Assembly: GCF_002878395.1 (NCBI RefSeq)
Contig: NC_061111.1
Location: 21,081,908-21,145,907, forward strand
Reading direction: 5' to 3'
DNA length: 64,000 nt
Origin: Capsicum annuum
Taxonomy: Eukaryota; Streptophyta; Magnoliopsida; Solanales; Solanaceae
Both the position numbers and the translations under genes were made by a program. Positions 43,943-55,253 of the stretch are shown piece by piece; within the stretch, counting starts at the first letter, position 1, and every line of letters begins with the position of its first letter. The notes below the pieces were generated by a model. The model did no database searches and was not told where the DNA came from. It was given only the letters and a program-made list of their open reading frames with translations.

Positions 43943-45553
43943 CTCAGACATGGGTCAGTGCAATACCCATTTTCCTCAAGGGTGCCTCGGTCACAAGAAG
44001 GTATACTTTCTACACAATTATAGGTATATCACAAACAAATAGAGAGTAAAGAAAGGTATCATGCAAATTAACTTCTTCTAAGGTGGTCTCGTGCTTATAC
44101 TCACTATTAGATTAAGTCATCATCATGAGTATTCTTATCAATTAGGGCACATGAAGGAAAAGAAGTAACAACTTTTAAACAAATATCTCCTTCCTCTTCA
44201 AGAAAAAAATTCCCAATGTCACATGAACCACCTCTAACACTGAGGAAACTAGGACTGACGTCATCCACATTTTTATCAATCAAAAGTGGATTTGAGGAAG
44301 TTTGGACATAAAATTGAGAAGTAAAACTTGAGGGGCATAAATGATTCCCAATGTTTGTTATCCCACCACTCATACTTTTCATTCTATCACCCGTGTCCAA
44401 TAATTTTCCAACTATCTCCCATATATATCGTTGCATCCCTATGACAACCTTTAATAAGTTGTCAAAGTTTACCCCACATGTGGTAGGTTAGGTTTCATCT
44501 CTCGATGTCATGGTACTTATCAATATGACACTTAATACAAAAAGAAAAGTGACAATGTTAGCGTTAGTAAAATCAAAATCTCACAATCACTCGTGCTCTA
44601 ACACTTTTAATTGTCTCAAAATTATTTCGGTTAATATTAAATTTTGCTAGTTCTTATTGGTGTATGAAATGCTAATTTTCTACTCTCTGTTAAAATGAAT
44701 TCTTGTTGAGAAAAGAACGGACGACTCGATTATAAACTAACAAACTTAAAATAAAAAATTAACCACAAAATAAAATTAGAAAAACACACAAAAAATGAAC
44801 TAAGAAAGAAATAGACTCAAAGACTATAATCAATCAACTAAGTAGATCAACTTCTAATTGTTAATTAGTTTAGGAATCAAGAAATGAATTAGAAATTAAT
44901 AAATAGAAACTAAAAAGTTAGAACCTGAGCAAAATTGAATTTGAAAAGATTGAGGCGTGTTGAAGTAATGTGCGAACGCAGGTCACGACATGCCCACAAA
45001 TGTGAGATTTGCATGTCACAGGCAGAATAAGGGTGTGACTTGCTATGGTCACCTGCTGTCGTAGGTGTCCACTTGCTCGTGCAGATAGGGTGACAGATGC
45101 TAAGTTAGTTCAGCTGGAACCTCCGAATTTTAAGCTTTAGTGGGCGTTTTTTTTTACTTCTTTCCTTTGAATTTTTTCTCTTTTTGAAATATTTCTTTAG
45201 AATAAACAAGTACACCTTCTTGTTTATCTTTCATTTTTGGATGAATCTTCTTCTTTAAGATTTGAATGTCTTCACGAACACCAAAAATAATATGAAGATA
45301 AAAAATTTAGAACTCTCATTTTTGTCTGAAATTTTATGAAATTTCAAATCTAGATTTCTTTCAACGTTGGGAAGACTTTCCAATAATTTTTAACCTTCAA
45401 ATCCATACCAAAATTTTCAGTATTGAAAATTCACTTAACTTTTCTTAAAAACTCAAAATTCAACAATGGTGTTTTCTTTAAATCTACCACAAATAAGCTC
45501 AAAGCTCATATTCGACCTAGATAATACTAGATGAAATAAATCTAGTATTGAAA
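43943..45553. other. Unassigned DNA between the miniature element and the gypsy element
   Basis: A minus-strand frame at 44436-44107 (109 aa, with MQRYIWEIVGKLLDTGDRMK) has no domain I recognise and may be part of the same decayed retroelement as 41022-42552. The remainder (44640-45550) is AT-rich with no recognised gene. Confidence 0.35.
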
Positions 45554-47951
45554 TGTCATACTCCGTATTAAACTTAGCTTAATTCAGCTCCTAGCGTTTA
45601 CACATAAGATTTATAGCCTAGAAAATTTAACTAAGTATTGAGGGACTTAGTAACATTTTGGCTACCTTTAACTTCGAGGATTTTTAAAGTGGCTTTTCCG
45701 ACCCCGAGACGTAAGTTTTTGAGTTGTTTCATGTTCAGGGGTGTAAGTAGCATGTCTCGGGTGAGTTTGGAATTTTTCGTACGAGGACTGGACCTCGTCG
45801 GATTTTCCAAAATAGTAACCCACCACGATTCCACCACGTCATGGTTGCTATAACGATGGTTGCAGCGGCACGGTGCGGTGGAGAGCAAATTAGAAATTGT
45901 CATTTTCCAGTGACTGACAGCGATTGTATCGCATCGCGGTGAGTATAGCAATAAGGGGATCACCGCATCGCGGTGAAGCCTTAAACGACATTCCAGTTAT
46001 GAATTTTAAATTCAGGGGCAGTTTAGACTTTTTCCATGCCCCCAATTCATAAAAATTAAAGATTTAACCTTATACTAAGCATATTACCCTCATTCCTCAC
46101 CAAAAAAGAAATCCAAAGTTTCATCGTTCCTTTTTCAAGATAACCAAGAATTTGTGTTTCCTGGTTCAAGAACTACAAGGAGAAGCTTCAAAAACTTCAT
46201 TAGGAATTCAAAGTTCAAGATTCTACATTCAATTAATTAAATAAGGCATGTGTGATTATGAACAAGGATACTCCTTTTATCCTTGTGCCCAAAACTAGTT
46301 TTAAATGTTGAATTTACATGAATTTCAATTTAGGATTCATACCCAATTATCATTATTTGATGTTACGAAGTTACAAGTGATATAAATATTGAATTGCATA
46401 GCTATTTTCCCATAATTATGCGTGTGAATTGATTTCATGTGTTGAGAATTGAATTTCTTTATCTTGACTAGAATTGTTAAAGTATTTCAAGATTATTGTT
46501 ATTGTGCATGGAGTTTGTTATGTTTGACATGAGTTTCACGAATGGGTTTGAAGACCCAAGTTTAAATATTGATATTTCAAGAAAATGATGTTTAAGCATT
46601 CTTTGGTAAGTATCTATTCATATTTTAAGCAAGATTTGATCCTTTGATCCTCAGCTAAGATATGGAATCCACATAGATTAGTTTTGATTACAGTTTAAAA
46701 CAGATTGATGCATAACTGGTTTTCATTATAAACCCTTATGCTATTTTAAGGTGGATTTCCTATAGAATGAGCATACAGATTAAAGGGAGTAGTATTTAGC
46801 ACCGAGTTGGGTGTGTGTCCTAGTTCACATTCCCTAGAACTACGATCCAACATAGGTACAAATTCAAATTATTTCCATTTATATAGATGCAGATACAAAT
46901 TGTGATCACTTAGCTCAAGTTATACTCCTTGGCAAGAGTATGACACCTCTTCCCAACACGAGGTTTTTTCCTTAGAAGAACTAGACGTTGGACACCATGA
47001 TAGCTAACTTAGTGTATTTCGGTTAGAAGAACCTCCCTAAAATCTAAGTCCTAAGATAGAATAACAGAACAACTTTTAGAAACTAAGTGTAAAGGCTTAC
47101 AATTTATTTCAGATATTGTTTTGCATAAGACATTCGCTATGAGATTTCAGCTTTCAGTTTACAGATATAAAAGTGAGTCCTTTTTACACTTAGCCTGCCT
47201 GATTTAAAAACATACTTAACCTCGATCCTACTTATTCCACCAATAGAAAGAGTAATAGTACATATTTTTGAACTAAGTGTTATGGCTCACAAAATTTATA
47301 CTGTATGCTTTATTATTCATGATTTATAATTTCCAGCTTTCAGTTATTCAAACCAATGTGAGTCATTTAAACTTAGCATGCATTCTTTTATGAGTATATA
47401 TGAACATTGAGATATTGTTTTACTTAAGCATCCACCCCAACATGCTCAGTACATTTCAAAAGTACTGATCCATATATATGTTTATGTGCTACATTATTTA
47501 ATAATGTAGGTTCAGGTGCTCAATTCCAGAAGCGTGATTGACCGTAAGCATCTCTATCTACTTCCCGACAGTTGGTGAGTCCTCATAATTTGGGGACCTA
47601 GTTATTCAAATTTACAGATTTATAGAGTAGCTTATTCAGTTGTTTTTGATTATTTTGAGTTAGTTGAGGAGTTGTCCCAATGACTCTCTAGTTATAATGT
47701 TAGAGGCTTGTCCGACTATTAGACATATTTCAATTTTACAGTGTTGGTTGTCTAGATTTCCTAGCTAAGTATTTTCAGACATTGTGTTCATTTAAAATCA
47801 GTCCAGTTCAGATAGTATTTTAGTACTTCACATGCTTATATTTTTTTAATTTGAGTTTCAGAATGAGTAACAGGATTACAGGGTTAGCTCAGGACTACTT
47901 ATAGTTTGGAGCACCACATGACGTCTCAGAACCTATTTTTGGGGCATTACA
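45554..47951 (+). repeat. 5' LTR of the gypsy element, 2398 bp
   Basis: From TGTCATACTCCGTATTAAAC to TTTTGGGGCATTACA. The start matches TGTAGTGCCCCATATTAAAC of the 3' LTR, and similarity continues for 1.75 kb. A hairpin-prone CACCGCATCGCGGTG lies at 45961-45975. The right end is placed by the primer-site motif that follows. Confidence 0.85.
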
Positions 47952-48338
47952 AACTTGATATAAGAGACTAAGGTTTAAAGAGTCCTAGGGATTCAGACAA
48001 GCTGTGTTACGTAGAGTCTTGATCATAGGTGTAAAGTGCACTACATTTATGAGCAAGAGGCTACGAAATAATTTAGGAAATCATCTTTTCTTTCATAATC
48101 TGTTGTGGTTACAGTTGTCTTTATCTGCTTTGACTCGTGCTCTTACGTGATAGAATGTGCCTCATCACCGAGCTAATGCACGCAGAAATGATAACCAGTC
48201 ACCCCAGCCCACAAATCCTCTGAATGGGAATGTGTCCCTTGTTGAATTTTGGGCTGCTTTTAGGTATTAGCCCAAGCTGTGACTACCAATATTCATGGCA
48301 ACCATCAGGCTATAGTCCCTCTTCAGTAGAATGGTGAT

Positions 48339-49285
48339 TTGGCTGCAGCCAGAATTTATGACTTTATGAAAATGAATCCACTTGAATTCTGTGGGTTAAA
48401 AGTAGGTGAGGACCCACAACTATACCTTGATGAGGTGAAAAAAAACACCCAAATTATGTATGTTACTGAGGAGGAGAGTGTAGAATTGGCATCCTACAGG
48501 TTAAAGGATATTGCTTATGATTGGGTGGTTATGTGGAAAAATAGTAGAGGTGAGATTGCAGCTTCCTTGAGTTGGCAGGTATTTCAGGATGCATTTCTAG
48601 ATAGGTTCTTTCTGCGTAAGCTGAAAGAAGATAAGATAGAGGAGTTCATGAACCTGAGGCAGGGATCAATAACAGTAAATGAGTAGTGCCTTAAGTTCAA
48701 CCAGTTGTCTAAGTATGCTCTCGACTTGATAGCTGACACTAGATCGAGTATGAGTAAGTTTGTTACTGGAGTGTCTGGTTTAATGGTCACGGAGTGTAGG
48801 ACTACCATATTTATAGGGGATATAGATCTTGCTAGAATGATGACTCATGCTCAACAAATTAAGACAGAGAAGTTGAAGGGAAGAGAGAGGGGCAATAAGA
48901 AGGCTAGAATAGGATAGTTTAACTATGGTTAAATAAGGTTTGGAGGAGGAATCTTTTAGTCAGTGCTCCTGTACCCAGAACTAGGCAGGAGCAGTAAGGT
49001 AGAACTTCTATGTCCAGGTCCCAGAATAGTGTGGGCGAAAAGCCCAGTTATCCGACATATGCTAAGTATGGTAAGAATCATCCTGGAGAGTGTTTGTTGG
49101 GTCAGAAATATTATTATGGATATGGTAAGTTGGGTCACGGGATCAAAGAGTGCCCGTATGCTAAGCAGGAAAGTCGAGATATTCATTCTCAGACTCAGGC
49201 TACTAGTGCACCAGCCCCTCTAGGTCGCCCAGCCCTTCCTCAGGGCGCATCATCTAGTACCGGAGGCATTCAACGCCAGAATTAA
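48339..49285 (+). pseudogene. gag: Gypsy gag remnant with decayed zinc knuckle
   Basis: RIYDFMKMNPLEFCGLKVGE, then DPQLYLDEVKK, SVELASYRLKDIAYDWVVMW and WQVFQDAFLDRFF are typical of Tekay gag (48339-48686). A stop follows ITVNE, and the reading continues with FNQLSKYALDLIADTRSS and VTGVSG (48705-48917). The knuckle region reads CLLGQKYYYGYGKLGHGIKE in place of CX2CX4HX4C, so its first cysteines are lost (about 49100-49160). Confidence 0.85.
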
Positions 49286-49342
49286 TTCTATGCTTTACTA
49301 TTCTATTAGGAGCATGAGAGTTCACCAGATGTTGTCACCGGT

Positions 49343-49663
49343 ATGCTTCGTGTCTTTCATCTTGATGTTTATATGTTGTTAGACCCAGGGTCAAATCTCT
49401 CTTACGTGATTCCGTTAGTTGCAGTGAATTTTGAAGTGGGTCCTGAAAATCTTTCTAAGCTTTTCCTAGTTTCTACCCCGGTGGGTGAGCTAGTTGTTGC
49501 CAAACAGATCTATAGAAAGTGTCCTATCACTGTCCTTCATAAGACCATATTAGCAGACTTAATAGAGTTAGACATGGTTGATTTTGACATTATTCTGGGT
49601 ATGGATTGGCTCCATTCCTATTATGCATCGTTGGATTGTCGCACTCGAGTAGTGAAGTTTTAG
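49343..49663 (+). pseudogene. Gypsy aspartic protease remnant
   Basis: VYMLLDPGSNLSYV carries the active-site region, with Thr of D-T-G-S changed to Pro (DPGS). VDFDIILGMDWLHSYYASLD is the flap-side motif shared by plant gypsy proteases. The frame ends at TAG after VVKF. Confidence 0.85.
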
Positions 49664-49747
49664 TTTCCTGATGAGCCAGTCTTTGAGTGGGTAGGTAATT
49701 CAGTATCTCCTAAGAGTCATTTCATATCCTATCTTAAGGCCAGAAAG

Positions 49748-51051
49748 TTGATGTCAAATGGGTGTATTTACCATTTGGTTTGGGTCAAGGACACTAAGTC
49801 TGAGAATCCAATAGCTCGGTCAGTCCATGTAGTTAATGAGTTTCCTGAAGTCTTTCCCAAAGATCTGCCAGGGGTACCTCCCGATAGAGAAATAGAATTT
49901 GATATTGACCTTCTTCCTGATACTCAACCCATCTTCATTTCTTCTTATCCTATGGATCCAATTGAGCTTAAAGAATTAAAAGAGCAGCTTAAAGTCCTCT
50001 TAGATAAAGGTTTCATAAGGCCCAGTGTCTCTCCATGGGGCGCTCCTGTTTTATTCGTACAAAAGAAACATGGCTCTCTCCGAATGTGCATTGACTACCG
50101 TTAGTTGAATAAAGTCACAATTAAAAACAAATATCCTCTTTCTAGGATTGATGAATTATTCGACCAACTACAAGTGCAAGCTACTTCTCCAAGATAGACT
50201 TAGATCCGGCTATGACCAGCTTAGAGTAAGGGAATGTGATATTTCAAAGGCAACTTTCAGAACCCGTTACGGTAATTTTTAATTCCTAGTCATGTCTTTC
50301 GGACTAACAAATGCCCCAACAGCTTTCATGGACTTGATGAATAGAGTATTCAACCATTACTTGGACATGTTTGTCATAGTCTTCATAGATGACATCCTTT
50401 TCTACTCCAGTAGTGAAAATGATCATGCAAACTACCTCAGAATAGTATTGCAAACTTTTACAGATTACTAGTTATTCGCCAAATTCAGTAAGTGTGAATT
50501 ATGGCTGAGATTAGTAGATTTCCTCGGTAATATTATTTTCGGTGATGGCATTAGAGTTGATCCCCAAAAACCCAAAGCAGTGAGAAACTGGCCTTGATCC
50601 ATCTCTCTATCAGACTTCAGGAGTTTCTTGGGTCTATCTAGCTATTACTAACATTTTGTTGAGGGGTTTTTATCTATTACGCCCCTCATGTCTAGATTGA
50701 CTCAAAAAAAAGTTAAGTTTCAGTGGTCATATTCCTGTGAGAAGAGTTTTCAGGAATTAAAGGCTCGACTCACTTCATCCCCAGTCTGACCTAATGGTAC
50801 AGATGGATTTGTTGTCTACTGTGGTGCTTCTAGAGTTTGTTTGGGTTGTGTTTTGATGCAGATAGGTAAGCTCATAGCCTATGCCTCTGGACAGCTTAAG
50901 ACTCACGAAAAGAACTATCCTACCCACGATCTTGAGTTAGCTGCTATTATGTTCGCCTTAAAAATCTAAAGGCACTATCTATATGGGGTGCATGTTGATG
51001 TGTTCACGGACCACAAAAGGTTACAATATGTGTTTTTACAGAGAGAGTTAA
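49748..51051 (+). pseudogene. pol: Gypsy reverse transcriptase and RNase H start (broken)
   Basis: [20 protein letters not shown] starts RT, then [20 protein letters not shown] and SLRMCIDYR, followed by TAG in place of the next codon (50102). The catalytic FIDD lies at 50382-50393 in [13 protein letters not shown] and is intact. Further stops follow (for example at DY*LFAKFS near 50470). RNase H motifs ([17 protein letters not shown]) run to 51000, and the hAT MITE at 51060 interrupts the ORF. Confidence 0.87.
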
Positions 51052-51059
51052 ATCTCCAT

Positions 51060-51230
51060 TAGGGCTGTGCAAAAATCGAACAGACCGATAAATCAAACCG
51101 TTAAAAATGTTATTGGTTTATTGCTATTGGGTTAACGATTTTTTAATGGTTTTATAAAAAAAATTATTGGGTTATTGGTTTGGTTCAATTTTTTCTTATT
51201 GGGTTATTAGGTAAACCGATAACTCAATAA

Positions 51231-51267
<37 letters not shown>

Positions 51268-51653
51268 TTATTAGATATTTCTCTTAATTTCTCTTTAATC
51301 TCTACAAATTAACAAACCTATTATTTCAATTATACAAACTCTTAATTTCTCCTAACAACATTTAGGTCAAACTTGAAGATTCTTGAAACTTAAAACACAT
51401 TATGTAGGATTTTTGTTTGCAACTAAGATTCGATTATTTTTCATGTTAGTCACTAATATTTCTATTTTATGAGTATTTTCTTATCGGTTAAATCAAAAAT
51501 CGAACCACTAAGGACTAAAAATTGATAAACTAAAAACCAATAAAAAATATCTTATTAGTTTGGTTATTGGTTTAACATATTTAAAAACCGAAAATCAATA
51601 AATCAAAACGGTAATATGTAAAACCAAACCGAACCGACCGATGCACACCCCTA
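51060..51653. mobile_element. hAT-type MITE inserted in gypsy RNase H, 594 bp
   Basis: Starts TAGGGCTGTGCAAAAATC, and its reversed other end starts TAGGGGTGTGCATCGGTCGG. The flanks ATCTCCAT (51052-51059) and ATCTCCGT (51654-51661) match at 7 of 8 bases. It contains (TA)n at 51233-51262. Gypsy sequence resumes with GGTTAGAATTG (W-LELLKDYD), so the insertion is younger than the gypsy element. Confidence 0.88.
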
Positions 51654-51661
51654 ATCTCCGT

Positions 51662-53317
51662 TAGAAGAGGTGGTTAGAATTGTTGAAAGATTATGATATG
51701 AGTGTTTTATATCATCCGATCAAGGCCAATATTGTGGCAGACACCCTTAGTAGACTGTCTATGGGTAGTGTTGCTCATGTGGAGAATGATAAGAAGAAGT
51801 TGATTCAGGAGGTTCATCAGTTGGCTAGGATAGGTGTTCGTTTGGTTGATTCAACTAAGGGTAGTGTATGGGTTCAGAATGGTTCATAATCTTCTTTGAT
51901 TGTCGAAGTAAAATAAAAGAAAGAGCGGGATCCCAATATAGTTAAGTTGAAGGAGTCAGTTAGAGATCAGAAGATAAAGGTTTTCTCCCAAGGAGGTGTA
52001 TAGAGATACCAGAGTGGACTATGTGTGCTGGGTGTTGATGGTTTGAGGCAGCAAATTAAGGCAGAAGCGCATGGTGCATGTTACTCCATTCACCCAGGAG
52101 CCACCAAAATGTACCGCAATTTGCGGGAAGTCTATTGGTAGAATGGCATAAAGAAGGATATTGCAAAATTTGTGGCTAAGTGTGCTACTTGTCAACAGGT
52201 TAAGGTAGAGTACCAAAGACCTGGTGACACCTTACAGGTGTTTTGTATTCCTACTTGGAAGTGTGAAGAGGTGAATATGGACTTTGTGACAGGATTACCC
52301 CGTTCGCGTTATCAGCATAATTCGATTTGGGTTATTGTAGACAGATTGACCAAATCAGCCCACTTCTTGCCAGTTCACACATCCTACACATTTGAAGATT
52401 ATGCTAAGTTGTATATTAGAGAGTTGGTCAGATTGCACGGAGTTTCTTTTCCCATCATTTTTATAGGAGTACTTAGTTGACGTCTCACTTTTGGAAAGCA
52501 TTTCAGAAGGGTCTTGAGGTCATGCATTATGGACTTCAAGAGTAGTTGGGATGATCATTTGCGATTGATTGAGTTTGCCTACAATAACAGTTACCATACT
52601 AGTATTCAGATGGCCCCGTTTGAAGCTCTTTATGGGAGGAGATATAGGTCACTTATCAATTGGTTTGAAGTGGGTGAGGCCACTTTGATTAGGACAGGCG
52701 TGGTGTTTGAAGCCATGGAGAAGGTACTATTGATTTGAGAAAGGTTGCAGACAGCTCAGAGTGATCAGAAATCTTATATAGACGTGAGAAGAAGGGATCT
52801 TAAATTTGAAGAGTCATCAAAAATCCTATATAGACGTGAGAAGAAGGGATCTTAAGTTTGAAGTAGATGACTTGGTTTATCTGAAAGTTTTACCCATGAA
52901 GGGGTGAAGAGATTTGGCAAAAAGGAGAAACATAGTCCCCTATACGTTGGACCTTACAGAATATTGAATCGTGTTGGGAAGGTTGCGTATGAACTCGAAT
53001 TGCCTGCAAATTTGTCTTCCGTTTACCCAGTGTTCCATGTATCCTTATTAAAGAAGTGTATGGATGACCCAGATATTGCAGTCCCTCTAGAAAGCAGGAA
53101 TATCCAAGATAAACTCTCTTATGAAAAGATTCCAGTTGAGATTCTTGATCACCAGATCCGTAGACTAAGGAACAAAGTATCTCCCTTGGTAAAAGTTCTT
53201 TGGCGAAATCAGTCTGTTGAGGGTGCCACTTGGGAAGCGGAAGTTGACATGCGAACCAAGTACCCTCACCTCTTCTTCGCAAACTCAGACTCGTCTCAAG
53301 GTAACAGCTTTCCATAG
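51662..53317 (+). pseudogene. Gypsy RNase H end, integrase and chromodomain-like C-terminus
   Basis: LLKDYDMSVLYHPIKANIV and ADTLSRLSMG end RNase H. The integrase zinc region HPGATKMYRNLREVYW, a stop, then CATCQQVKVEYQRPGD follows (52090-52225). MDFVTGLPRSRYQHNSIWVI holds the first catalytic Asp. The segment that should carry the second Asp reads IIFIGVLS followed by a stop, and the block with the catalytic Glu is deleted (HFRRVL joins SCIMDF near 52510), so the integrase is inactive. LIEFAYNNSYHTSIQMAPFE follows. A 52-bp tandem duplication covers 52761-52863. The end has ILDHQIRRLRNK and VLWRNQSVEGATWEAE, a chromodomain-like tail, to 53317. Confidence 0.88.
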
Positions 53318-53525
53318 ATTGTTTTTTTTCCAGTCTCAATCCAGCTATATAACTATCTTTATGTCATTCTATGCATTCACAAATTAGCTTAGTCTCTTAT
53401 TATGTTTTAGTTTCAGTCATGCAGTTATGTTTCCAGTTGTACTTGCCAGTATATTGTCTCAATCCCTCAGTATCCTCAGCTTGACTCATCCTATTCGAGA
53501 ACGAGTGTTTCCAAGGGTGAGATAT

Positions 53526-55253
53526 TGTAGTGCCCCATATTAAACTTAGCATAATTCAGCTACTAGAGTTTATACATAAGACTTATTGCCTGGAAAATTT
53601 AACTAAGTGTTGAAGGACTTAGTCACATTTTGGCTCTCTTTAACTTCGAGGATTTTTAAAGTGGCTTTTCCGACCTCGAGACGTAAGTTTGTGAGTTAAT
53701 TCATGTTCAGGGGTGTAAGTAGCATGTCTCGAGTGAGTTTTAATTTTTTTAGACGAGGACTAGACCCCGTTAGATTTCCCAGCCCACCACGATTCCACCA
53801 TGTCATGGTGGCTATAGCGATGGTTGCCTTGGCGCGTTGTGGTGGAGAGAAAATCAGCAATTGTCATTTTCCAGTGACACTGTGATTGTACCGCATCGCG
53901 ATGGCATTTCAGTTATGAATTTTAAATTTCAAGGGCAGTTTAATCTTTTTTCACTCCCCCAATTCGTAAAAACAAAAGATTTAACCCTATACTAAGCATA
54001 TTACCCTAAGTCCTCACCTAATTTCTCTTCAAGAAAACCCTAGAGCTTCAACTTTAACTTCAAGAAATCCAAAGTTTTGCCGTTCCTTTTTCAAGATAAC
54101 CAAGAATTCAAGTTTCCTAGTTCAAGAACTTCAAGGAGAAGTTTCAAAAACTCGTTAGAAATTCAAAGTTTAAGCTTCTACCTTCAATTAATCAAACAAG
54201 GTATGTGGGGTTACGAACAAGGATACTCCTTTCATTCTTGTGCCTAAAACTAGTTTTAAATGTTGAATTTACATGAATTTTAATTCAGGGTTCATATCTA
54301 ATTATCATTATTTGATGTTACGAAGTTACAAGTGATTTAAATATTGAATTGCATAGCTATTTTCACATGATTATGTGTGTGACTTGATTTCATGTGTTGA
54401 GAATTGAATTTCTTTATCTTGACTAGAATTGTTAAAGTATTTCAAGATTATTATTATTGATCATGAAGTTTGTTGTGATTTGACATGAGTTTCAAGAATG
54501 GGTTTGAAGCCCCAAGTTTAAATCTTTATATTTCAAGAAAGATGATGTTTAAGCATTCTTAATGTATTCAAATTTTAAGCAGGATTTGATCTTTTGGTCC
54601 TCAGCTAAATTATGGAACTCACATAGATTAGTTTAGATTACAATTTAAAACAGATTGATGCATAACTGGTTTTCGTTATAAACCCTTATGCTAGTTTAAG
54701 GTGGATTTCCTACAAAATGTGCATACAGATTAAATGGAGTAGTATTTAGCACCGAGTTGGGTGTATGTCCTAGTTTACATGCCCCAGATACGAGCCAACG
54801 TAGGTACAAATTCAGATTATTCCCATTTATATGGATTCAGATATAGATTGTGATCATTTAGATCAGGTTATACTCCTTGACAAGAGTATGACACCTCTCC
54901 CCAACGTGAGGTTTTCCCCTTAGGGTAACTAGACGTTGGACACTATGATAGCTCACATAGTGTATGTCGGTTAGAAGAACCTCCCTAAAAGCTAAGTCCT
55001 AAGACAGAATAACAGAACAACTTTTTGAAACTAAGTGTAAAGGCTTAGAATTTATTTCAGATATTGTTTTACATATGACATTCACTATGAGATTTCAGCT
55101 TCCAGTTTACAGATATAAAGGTGAGTCCTTTTTACACTTAGCCTGTATGATTTGAAAATAGACGTAACCCCAATCCTACTTATTCCACTAATAGAAAGAG
55201 TAAAAGTACAACTTTTAGAACTAAGTGTTATGGCTCACAAGATTTATACCGTA
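53526..55253 (+). repeat. 3' LTR of the gypsy element, truncated by insertion
   Basis: From TGTAGTGCCCCATATTAAAC it follows the 5' LTR to GGCTCACAAGATTTATACC (compare 47281-47303) and is then interrupted at 55254 by the Tat/Ogre-like LTR. The remaining 650 bp or so must lie beyond the inserted element, outside this window. A purine tract precedes it at 53509-53523. Confidence 0.85.

Larger units (their letters stand above)
45554..55253 (+). mobile_element. Ty3/gypsy chromovirus (Tekay/Del-like), degenerate and interrupted
   Basis: 5' LTR 45554-47951, then a primer site ACTTGATATAAGAGACTAAGG (a decayed form of the initiator-Met primer site TGGTATCAGAGC). Gag, protease, reverse transcriptase, RNase H, integrase and chromodomain-like end follow in order, then a purine tract CCAAGGGTGAGAT and a 3' LTR (53526-55253) cut off by the Tat/Ogre-like element. 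A hAT MITE splits the RNase H region. Long LTRs (2.4 kb) and domain order fit the Tekay/Del lineage. Stops and deletions occur throughout. The 3' end lies beyond the window, so a TSD could not be tested. Confidence 0.88.

Noticed and set aside
44107..44436. 109-aa minus frame as a host gene
   Set aside because: No domain, no intron or promoter evidence, and it lies in a transposon-rich stretch; probably a decayed element.
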